64,000 bases of DNA from Callosobruchus maculatus (lineage: Eukaryota; Arthropoda; Insecta; Coleoptera; Chrysomelidae). This document shows positions 55,560 through 64,000 of this stretch, one piece after another (the stretch's first letter is position 1; every line of letters starts with the position of its first letter). The stretch is from the NCBI GenBank assembly GCA_951848785.1, contig CATOUR010000054.1, forward strand, positions 16,239,711 through 16,303,710, given 5' to 3'. The notes under the pieces were generated by a model. The model searched no databases. It was not told the origin of the DNA and saw only the letters and a program-made list of their open reading frames with translations. Made by a program: the position numbers and the translations under genes.

Positions 55560-56920
55560 ATTTATTTATTTAAGGCTTTGCCAATTAACAATATATGTAT
55601 ATTCAAATATAGTGGCATGACAATCTATTTGTAATCCCTAACTTAGAACTTCTTAACTTGTTGAAATGAGTAGCTGATTGGTCAAAAAGGTCCAGTACTT
55701 TGAATTTACTACCAGCATGTACGACTCTTATGATATGTAGTTTCACTCATACCATAATTAGTGCGAGAAAGTGGAACAAGAAATAAATCGGTACTTCTGG
55801 TTCTTTTTACACTTGAATGAACTTAAATAGTTTTAGAATCTCAGGACAATTACCATGATTATTAACTGAATTATTATATATAAATTTCAATTCCATTTTC
55901 AAACGGCGTTGCTTGAATGAAGCTATGTCGAGTGAAGACATAACATAGCAGCTATTTATATTACAGTGATGTGGAAATTCCATCTTATATGCACAACGCT
56001 TTTGAAAACCTGTTCAGCACTCTCTTAGTTAAATCAATACTATTATCGTAGGATGGTGAACAAATGATTATATTCAACACACGAACGGACCGACGATCAA
56101 TAGAGTATCTTGAATGTGTGAACCGAAAAATCAGTAGAATGAGTTAATAAGGCGTAACGTTTTTAAACTCTTCGAAACAATATTTGTTATATGTCTTGAA
56201 GTTCAGTTTAGGGTCTAAGATTAAGCCTAAAATCCTTCATATCACTTGTTTCAGCTTCAACATGTTGTTGATCTGATAATAAACCTTTTAGAACGTTTGC
56301 CAATATTTATAATTATAAGATTTACATGACACCAGTTGACATTCTTGGGCATCTTTCAGTTCAATTATTGATGGATTTAAACAATTTTAAGTTATCTGCA
56401 AATAACAAGAATCGTTAATAAAAATGTTAAATAATATTGGCCCATCGGAAGTAGACAGAATTTCGAACATACCGTTATAGTACTTCCCACCTATATGACA
56501 TTTGTTTACCGAGTGAGGAGTAACCAAAATAAGTGTTTATTTTTTATTTATTTATTTGTAACTGTTATACAAGTTGTGAACTCTTGTAGGCATCTTTTTG
56601 AACGTTTTGCTTTGTAAGCAAATCTTATATAGATGGCCTGTTCTATACTATATTTCACACTTGGGTTCAATCGGAAGGATAGCTACCAATCCATTTGAAA
56701 ACGGAACCTCCAAATCCTACTGCATTAAGCTTATCATTCAATAAAGTGTGATTCACTTCATCGAACGCCACCGAATGCCTTGGAGAAGTCTGCATAAATA
56801 GAATCAATCTACATTCTATTTTCAAAAGCATAGGTTCTATAATTCTAGTAAATCATTAAGTTGGCGCGCGAAGGTTGACTTGTCTTTTGAGAAACCATGT
56901 TTCTGATTTATAATTATAGA
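55560..56920 (-). pseudogene. Jockey/CR1-like LINE reverse transcriptase relic
   Basis: Reading the minus strand from 56920: HGFSKDKSTFARQL, IYADFSKAF (catalytic Asp in 'DFSKAFD'), LLNDKLNAVGFGG-like sequence, FKWIGSYPSD, then GPILFNIFIND and a FADN-LKLF block (the FADD motif) near 56460-56390. SLDIASFKQRRLKMEL follows near 55930-55880 (C-terminal 'SLe.RR...'). The order matches a jockey-type RT, but stops are frequent and a TTTA microsatellite interrupts it near 56535. The relic adjoins a + strand LINE at about 56930. Confidence 0.75.
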
Positions 56921-56991
56921 CCTCCAAGGCATCATTTCTCTTCGGCAAGCAAATAGAAGTTGCTAGAGAATTGAAATACCTGGGAGTCAAG

Positions 56992-57734
56992 AACGGGCGC
57001 CGCCAGAAAAAAAGCCAGGGGGGGCAAAAAGAATAAGTGAAGAACGAACATAAAGTTGACCACATAAGTAAAAATACTTGTGCGTGGACAACATTAGTTA
57101 CGTAAAATCACAAATATTTCTTGTCATGATTTTTTTTCTGTATTTGAACAAAAAATAGCATAGAAGATATGCAAAATAAAAGAGGTAAACATCTTAAAAA
57201 ACAAAAATGCATGAACAATATAGGATTGTACCCATACTCAGTACAGTATCCAGATTAAAAACAATAAAAGTACAAAAATACCGAACAATAAAGAACAAAA
57301 ATAATAAAAGAACAAGAAAGAAAATACATCTGAAAAAATAACTAACTATAAAACATAAATCTGCGTTTTGTATTCACTGTTAGAAAAAAAGACTAGAGAA
57401 GTTATTCGAAATCGAACTTTAGCTTCCTTCGGTCTCGGGCAAATTTGTTGATTACTGTTTTTATGAATTGTGTTTTATCACAGTCATTTTTTTTCTGTGA
57501 ACGCCGAGCATACATAAACCAGTGAATCGATTTTCGCTCATTGTTGACCTCAACCAGGTCTTCACCTTCCTTAGCACCCTCAACGGAACAATTCGTAGGT
57601 GGCAGAGAGAGGAAAATTTTGTGCTCGCAGGGGGAGGGGAAAGTAACAGTTTCCATTATTGTATATATGTTAGATTTGATTTGCCAGAGGGGGGCAAGTG
57701 CCCCCCCCCTTGCCCTCTCCTGGCGGCGCCCATG
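56992..57734. mobile_element. hAT element 1 inside the LINE (8-bp TSD GAGTCAAG)
   Basis: Flanked by identical GAGTCAAG at 56984-56991 and 57735-57742. Ends AACGGGCGCCGCCAG and, inverted, CATGGGCGCCGCCAG, with adjacent G and C runs ('ccaggggggg', 'gccccccccctt'). 743 bp. Internal ORFs (for example 57402-57656, minus) show no transposase motifs, so it is non-autonomous. Confidence 0.9.
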
Positions 57735-57742
57735 GAGTCAAG

Positions 57743-58205
57743 TTAGACGATAAGATCACTTGGAACAGCCACATAGAGAACATCACGAACCGATCTCAGA
57801 TTACCTTCATGATGATGGGACGAGTGATTGGTTGTACCTGGGGCTTTAACCCCCCTCGATGATAAACTGGCTGTACACCAGTGTAATCAGACACGTTGTA
57901 CAGTGCTATTGTGTGGTGGCCAAAGGTTCATCAAAGCACAGCATATAAAGCGATCACAAAAGTTGCAGCGGGCTTCGTGTGATTGTAAGAGGGGCAAAAA
58001 TGGCTGCATACATGCCAACGCAATTAATTTTACACACCACGATACTTGATAACCTGCGGTGCGACTTACTTGAGATGCCACCCGACGGAATGCCAAGAGT
58101 CGTGGATACCGAGATCCTATACAAAGTCAACCTAAGTGACAGATCTCAATGGGCTCTAGGAGAACCTCGAAATATGTCGAATGGTCGAATGGTATCCCTT
58201 GGTAC
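57743..58205 (+). pseudogene. LINE segment between the two hAT insertions
   Basis: Holds the region after the reverse transcriptase thumb, up to RSQWALGEPRNMS before the second insertion. Part of the 56930-60900 element. Frameshifted near 57860 and 57960. Confidence 0.7.
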
Positions 58206-60109
58206 CATATAGCCGGATTAAGCTTTCATGGGGCTCGGGGCTTATAATTTTAAGGGGCCCTTTATAAATGAAATGCAAATACTATTATTTATGAAACTAT
58301 ATTCCCGATATAACAAAAGAAACTACTATACACTTTTTATAAGTACGCTCATGAGACATGAGTCCCGCTTATAGTATCAGCACTGCTCTCAATGTTTGCG
58401 TTTGCTTAGTAATCAGAACTATTTTCAGTGCAATCCTTTTCAAGCGGGGTGCTAGGTTTGCTTAAACAACTTATTTTGGGCAATTTTTAACTGCTTTTAA
58501 TTTATCCTCAGCATCCTTAAAATAGTTATCTTGGTAAAATGTAGCCATGTAGCACATAGACATTACACTAACAAACTATATGGATAACTTACTTTTCTTT
58601 TTTGAACGTCGCCTTTGTATCGGTTCAACTTCGATTTATTCATTATGTTGGCACGGACCACAGGTGCCGACATCCAATCCAAGGGGTAGGTATAGGTATT
58701 TTCTATTTTTTTTTATACCGGCTGAGTCAAGCTCAACGCCTCGGACTGTTGTGACCAAACCATAACACTTTTTAGAAAATTAACTTTGCGAATGTATGTA
58801 GGTCGAGTTGGACTACATTTTAAAAATAATGAATTCTATACTGGGTTTCTAATAAAAGCGTGCCATATCAAATTTATGATTTTTCAAATGGAACACTATA
58901 TTTTATTGAATATTTAGATTACGACCAGTGTGACATTATGTATCACACCTAGATATCAGAAAAAAATTGAATATCGCAGCGATTATAAAACTTACACGGC
59001 TGTGAGTTTGCCGTGTGACTAAACTTGAAATTGGTCAACTTAGGCTTGACGTTCAAGTTTGAATTACGTTTATACTTGGAGAAATCGGTAGACTAATTAA
59101 GGAAACTTCAATCAGAATTCGCTTGATTTTTTGAAATGGGTATGCCTAATTATTTTTATACAGTCGTATTTAAAATTTGGTATCAATCTCTGGTAGTTTT
59201 CATTTAATTTCAAATTTTCAACCAAACCGGTGTTTTTCAATTTTGCGTACCTATAAGCCACTTAGCAGGCCATGAAATACAAACAAAAAACTATTTAGGT
59301 GGAAGAAAACAACTAACTTAGCAGAAAGATACAGACGAACTAGAGTAGACAGTTAAAATTATAAAAATGAATTACAACAAATCAAGTCTAATCAAAAACA
59401 ACAGAGGTAACACATCTAATCAAATCAAATTATCAGACATAATTTGCCTGGCAAAAAATTAAAATCTGATTTGTCAGTATTCTTTTTTTTGCGATCTTGC
59501 AAACTGATACAGAAAAATCAGAAGGGCTACAGTGGGACAGTCAGAGGTATCGTTACTTTTGATTTTGACTGAAATGACTATTGTTTTATTTCATTAAATG
59601 TGAAATTTCGTGCTGAAGATATTAGACTGCTACTTGCTGTCGCTGAAAGTTTGATGGTTTTGGAAATTTTTAATCTATAATACATTGCAGTAGCTGGTAA
59701 GCTGTAAAAAATATTCATTTCTGACGTATTTCAGCTTCTCTTTGACCTTGGACATCTGACCGGCGTTTCTTCTAGTTAAGAGTTCATTGGCTGTAGGGAA
59801 TTTTTATAACCTTGCCCCTTTAGTTTAGTTTATCTGTATCTTTCTGCTAAGTTATTTGCTTCTATCTGAACACGTTTTTGTTTATATTTCATAGCCTGCT
59901 GGTTTGCTTATAGGTAGGGAAATTGAAAAACACCGTTTTGTTTGAAACCTCGAAAATAAGTTTTTATTAGATCTCGTTATTTTATTGTTCTTCTATTGAC
60001 CTAATATTTGCTCTGTCACATTAAATAAAAGTAGGGCCCCTGCGGGGCCCCTCTGAACCGCGGGGCCCGGGGCTCCAGCCCCTTTAGCCCCAAGGTTAAT
60101 CCAGGCATG
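58206..60109. mobile_element. hAT element 2 inside the LINE (8-bp TSD CTTGGTAC)
   Basis: Flanked by identical CTTGGTAC at 58198-58205 and 60110-60117. Ends CATATAGCCGGATTAAG and, inverted, CATGCCTGGATTAACC. Subterminal GC-rich blocks match the 169-bp MITE at 46170-46338. 1,904 bp, no transposase. It contains other repeats: a 33110-33440 relative (about 58845-59160) and a fold-back insertion (59216-59950). Confidence 0.9.
59216..59950. mobile_element. Fold-back element nested in hAT element 2
   Basis: Arms of about 130-145 bp, 59216-59360 and 59805-59950, are inverted. 'ggtgtttttcaattt' and 'acctataag' at the left match 'cttataggt' and 'aaattgaaaaacacc' at the right, and 'cttagcagaaagatacag' matches 'ctgtatctttctgctaag'. 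Third level of nesting here. Confidence 0.75.
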
Positions 60110-60900
60110 CTTGGTACACTAATGACTCCAAGAATTCATCAGGAGGAGGTATATACAATGGTAGGCTTGGGCGGAACTTAAGTATCCGTTTAGGCCTGGC
60201 TACCGTTTTCCAGGCAGAAATAGCCTCAATTTTAGAATGCGGCAGGATATGCATAAATAAAGGATACGGCAAAAAGACTATCTATGTAAATCAGTCAGCT
60301 GGGCGGCTCTGATAGTCTTTGCAAGTAACCACTATACTTCAAAAATAGTGTGGGACTGCCATAATACCCAAAAGACACTGGCGAAGACCGACAAGGTAAC
60401 ATTATCTAGGATGCATAGTCACATAGAAGTGGGTGGTAACGAGATGGCCGACAGGTGTGCCTGTCCCTCATCGGGTCAGAACCAGCATGTCGTATATACA
60501 TCATGGTACGGACAGCTGTCACGAAATAGGTGTCAAATGCGCACTAGAAGCGCTGGGAGAGTGGTGGGGAATTTTCAGTCTAAAAGAGGATGGTGAGGGG
60601 ACCCTCGTGTTCTAATACCGCAGACACTCTCAGACTGATCAGTAAAGAACTACGAAAGGTGGTTGGATTTGTAAATGCAAAAGCTGGGAAATGAAGTGGC
60701 CATGATGTAAGAAGTGCGGTGGCAGAGGAAACATTTAAACATGTTATCTTCGACTGTCCAGTGTTGTGTAAAAGCAGGAACTCCTATCTGAATGTAGACC
60801 AGAAGGGAATACAGGATATAGTCCTATGCATCTCAAAGTTCATAAAGAACTTAGGATGGGACGCTGTTTGATCCCTTTGACTGGGGGTGCACAATAAGGC

Positions 60901-62344
60901 TGAGCGATAACTATTAGGCCAACTGAACCCTAGCCACCCCACTACCAACTGTTGATTTTATTTTTTTAACTTTTTTATGTTTCACATTTAAAAATATATT
61001 CAAGTAATAATACTATATATAGTGCCTGAATAAATGGCAATTTTGATAGAAATTATTATGCACCCTTAGCAAATAAGCTTTTCGGAAATTTTCGCCGAAA
61101 TAAGGCAACATGGCGCATAGGTAGGTTGCGTTATTCATTGAATAGACTATTTTGAGCCGAGGAATATGTGGTAGGATTTTTAAGAGACGTTTTAGAGACG
61201 CTGACTAATCCAGACATTACTTAAATTATTTTTTTCTTTCTGTAGATGCTTTCGAACATTAAAATGCCTGCTGTTAGATACTGCCGCGGTATTATCGCTT
61301 TATGAAAACAATAAAGACTTCCGATAGGTGAATAATGGCCCACAATCGCCAGCCATTTGCCGCAAAATGATTCACATTTGATAAATAAATAGATGATTTG
61401 ACGTACAGACAGCTAGTAGGTAGCAGGTTTTCAACGACTAGCAATCACAGTTAAAGTGCGGTTAATGGAAGGTCAGTACCTTATTGTAACAGTTATCTAT
61501 ACATATAAAGTTTATCTACTATTATTATGCTTGATAGGTCATTGTATATAGTTACGAAATATATTATTCAGTTTCACGTCTCACGGTCCCACGTCAATAG
61601 GCAGAGTAAGTATTGTAATTACGAAGAATTTTCAATTCGAATTGAAAATTTGGGTATTGCGTCTACGCTTAGGTGATTAGTAAACAGAACACGTAAAATT
61701 TTGGTGAATTTTCACGAGTTTTTCGGGATGTGATAGGTGTACCCATTTTTTTGTACCTACTTCAACCCTTAAAACTTACCCCCAAATTTTTTTCAAATAG
61801 CCTGCAACAGTTTTTTTATACACAAATTAACTCCTTATTTTATTTAAAATCTTGTAGTACCTTTGATTTTATACACAAAGCTATTTTTTTCCTAAAGTCA
61901 TAAGCATAAGATAAATAAAATTAGGATTTGTTTGAGGCACAGTATTTTCGTAAGATAAACAGATAAAAAAGAAAACTAATTGGGGCTTACTAGTTACTGC
62001 TACTTTAAACGAACTGATTTAACCTGAACCGGTGACAATACAATAATTTAATAAATTTGTGTACATATCCTGAACTAAAAAATTAAAAATAAAAATAGTT
62101 AAAAATTTAAAAAACATTAAAAAGTGAAAAATTATTTTTAATATACGTTGTAAATAATAATGAACGAAAAATACTATATAGCTTTACTAATAACTGACTT
62201 TCAAACATTAAAACCCTTATCCTTCATATGATTTTATTAACTATATCACCTTAAAACTTACATAACAGAAAAATACAACATTTTCTGTACATATGTATGT
62301 GCAAAAGGGACAGGAGACACAAGAAATACAGGCAAGGATCAACA
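60901..62344. other. Intergenic, nothing recognised
   Basis: AT-rich sequence. No ORF with a family match and no clear repeat ends. Confidence 0.4.
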
Positions 62345-62840
62345 AAGGAAATCAGAAGTATGGAGCCCTGAAAAATCTTATGAAGCTATTTATGGAGGCG
62401 TAAGGGTAAACGAGGGGTGAAGGAAAAGAACAAACCAAGAACTGGAAGACATGTATAAGAACCCCGATATTATAGCAGTCATCATAGCGTTGATAATAAG
62501 GTGGTTAGGACAAGTAGAGAGGCTGAATGAGATGAGAATGGCAAAACTAGTCCTCAACCGGAGACCAATAGGAAAAAAAGGAATGGAAGACCAAGGAAAG
62601 TGATGGCTGAAGAAGGCAGAAGATGATATACACAAAATTAATATTAACTGGAATGAGAAGACGGCAGTCAGAAATAGGTGGCGTGGAACACTGCAGGATA
62701 TACTTAGAAATAGATGGTGAAACAATGGAAACAAGCATCCAAAGACAATTTTAAGTTATAAATTTTAACGGTAGAAGATCAGACTCATTTTTGTCCTAGG
62801 CCATGAAGGCCTAGGAAAACTAATAATAATGTATGTGAAG
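62345..62840 (+). pseudogene. LINE C-terminal fragment with 3' hairpin and (TAA) tail
   Basis: Decayed + strand frames read EDMYKNPDIIAVIIALIIRW, LGQVERLNEM, AKLVLNRRPIGKKG, INWNEKTAVRNRWR, matching the common LINE C-terminus ('eLy...dii..ik..Rl.WlGHveRm...r.....' and 'a.dRnrWr'). After it, an 8-bp stem CCTAGGCC/GGCCTAGG with loop ATGAA (62795-62815) and 'ctaataataatg' form the likely 3' end. 5'-truncated. Confidence 0.7.
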
Positions 62841-63022
62841 GAGATGTATGTTCAACACAGACACAAAAACTCTTTAATTTTTTACCACGCTTTTCGGGGT
62901 TAATTCTACCACGCTTTTGGAGGTTAATTTTCGTTTCCGGCAATAACTAAGGCGAAGTTACAATGTCTTGAATTAGTGGATAATGATGTTTTACCCAGGC
63001 TAAAACGCTTTGTAGAGCGGAA

Positions 63023-63043
63023 TGTGTGGGAAGTACCGAGTCA
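63023..63043 (-). repeat. Isolated end of the ACTTCCCACACA element family
   Basis: The minus strand reads TGACTCGGTACTTCCCACAC, identical over 20 bases to the left border of the copy at 22657 (22649-22668). The sequence further in (toward 62870) differs, so this is a different or truncated member. Confidence 0.6.
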
Positions 63044-63584
63044 GTAGATCGACATTGTCACATTGACATCACCAAATTTTCAGTGAGGTTGACAATTGAC
63101 ATCCTGTAATTTTTGGTGGGGTTCTAGAAATGTTTCCATAACTAATACATAATAATAATAATAATATTAGCTTTGTTAGGCTTTTAACTTTGTTTTTATA
63201 CGGATACGACTGAAAATAAAACTATTCGTCTAAATTATAAACACACTGCATAAATGTATTACTATATTAGTTCTAATCTTCTCAAATACCGTTTATTGCT
63301 TGGATCCATTTCTCTTCTATCTATAGAAGAACACTATATACTTACAATCACCTTCCACGTCTAAACCTTAATATAAGACTATGCTTATTTCTGTGTCTCT
63401 CTTTGTCTCTATTCTTTGATGATTTTGCAACCAAACTTCTGTTTTTCTTCCAACGCTACCTGCTACCACCCCCACGCCGGCCCAGGACTCAGGAAATTAT
63501 TTCTCGACCCTCGCCGCATAGAACACAAGTCTAAATTTTGACCTGTCGGTTTCACTAATTCTGTTGAATCCCTCTTGTTTAGAC

Positions 63585-63731
63585 ATGGACCATCATATGG
63601 ATCACTCTCAGCACACTCTGCAGGACCACAGCAACCATGGGATGAAAGCGAATACTGCAGCTGCCATGGATCATGCAGGAATGGACCATGGTGATATGGA
63701 TCATGGGGGTCATATGATGATGGCGATGTAT
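63585..63731 (+). CDS. Ctr1: Ctr1-type high-affinity copper transporter, first coding exon
   Basis: An acceptor TTGTTTAG ends at 63582 and the ATG is at 63585. The 49 codons read MDHHMDHSQHTLQDHSNHGM and later MDHAGMDHGDMDHGGHMMMA, then the donor TAT/GTAAGT at 63731. This is the extracellular copper-binding N-terminus of SLC31/Ctr1 proteins: repeated MDH, and Met clusters before the first membrane segment. The exon ends in phase 0, just where the 'F.fg..e.iLF..W' segment should start; the three transmembrane segments and the MxxxM-x12-GxxxG pore lie beyond the window. The ATG follows two bases into the exon, so an untranslated first exon is expected upstream. Ctr1 forms a trimeric Cu(I) channel at the plasma membrane. 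Confidence 0.85.
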
Positions 63732-64000
63732 GTAAGTATCGCTTTACTACCTCAAATAGCGGGGATATACCATCGAAAGTAGTCAAAATCAACAGAAAAA
63801 ATACTATGTCTCACAGCTAGAGTACTTTTTACGGCCAGTCTTTTTACCAGATCAGAAATATGATGGCACTGGCTTTTTCTCAAACTGAATATATTGTATT
63901 TGTTACATAAGTTTGAACCGTTCATCCCATTAACCTTTTCGTATTGATGGATAAAATCACTGACACTCGAAAAACAATTAATTCTTTTTTGCATTTATCC
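63732..64000 (+). other. Ctr1 intron, to window end
   Basis: Non-coding, begins with the GTAAGT donor. The next exon was not found before the end of the window. Confidence 0.6.

Larger units (their letters stand above)
56930..60900 (+). pseudogene. RNase H LINE (I/R1-like) split by two hAT insertions
   Basis: Before the first insertion: ASFLFGKQIEVARELKYLGVK (about 56930-56991, read in frame). After it (57743 on) LDDKITWNSHIENIT, MMMGRVIGCTWGF and NWLYTSV: the 'YLGv.lD..ltW..Hi' thumb region. After the second insertion (60110 on) YTNDSKNSSGGGIYNG and FQAEIASILEC start the RNase H domain ('TDGSk...G.G'), and further decayed pieces follow: HSHIEVGGNEMADR (60420-60460) and HVIFDCP (60735-60760). 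Removing both inserts with one target copy each restores a collinear order. It is dead: stops and frameshifts outside the insertions. Confidence 0.8.

Noticed and set aside
1..64000. CRISPR arrays, operons, rRNA genes, endogenous virus genes
   Set aside because: No evenly spaced repeats with spacers, no rRNA, and no gag/env-like or viral polymerase sequence was seen. The RT pieces are LINE-type.

Overview
This is an AT-rich window of nuclear DNA from an insect. It has spliced genes with GT-AG introns, many decayed transposons, and no bacterial features. The protein family members and the repeat types (hAT, pogo/Tigger, PIF/Harbinger, mariner, several LINE clades) suggest a TE-rich genome, perhaps a beetle or bug; the order is a guess. 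No species-level call is possible from the sequence alone. All genes were read by hand from splice sites and reading frame.

Layout. 0.28-0.54 kb: last coding exon of a coiled-coil protein on the + strand. 0.75-25 kb: gene-poor, with a satellite-bearing TIR element (two copies), a MADF-domain pseudogene, hAT elements, LINE fragments and a mariner relic. 25.3-34.3 kb: a complete six-exon gene (+) for EED/Esc, the WD40 subunit of Polycomb repressive complex 2. 35.2-37.0 kb: a complete three-exon gene (-) for the OSCP subunit of mitochondrial ATP synthase, convergent with EED; a long fold-back element lies between their 3' ends. A small unrecognised ORF (37.11-37.37 kb, +) starts 85 bp from the OSCP start codon and would share its promoter. 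38.6-39.4 kb: a purine-only GA tract of about 750 bp. 39.7-45.5 kb: a THAP-domain gene (-), six exons with consistent splice phases but several frame breaks. 46-63 kb: repeats only, including a nest of two hAT elements in one LINE. 63.6 kb: first coding exon (+) of a Ctr1-type copper transporter that runs out of the window.

The most interesting item is inside intron 1 of the THAP gene. A 2,987-bp element (42348-45334) has perfect 25-bp terminal inverted repeats and a perfect 10-bp target duplication. It carries, on the opposite strand, its own THAP first exon of 71 nt, the same length and the same donor phase as the host gene's first exon. Other points are an EED exon-3 fragment duplicated in the intron upstream, hammerhead-ribozyme-like repeat cores, long fold-back palindromes able to make long hairpin RNA, and a dated TE nest with two perfect 8-bp target duplications.

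The protein genes are not functionally linked to each other: EED is chromatin silencing, OSCP is mitochondrial energy, THAP is a DNA-binding type and Ctr1 is copper uptake. Most of the window is transposon-derived.
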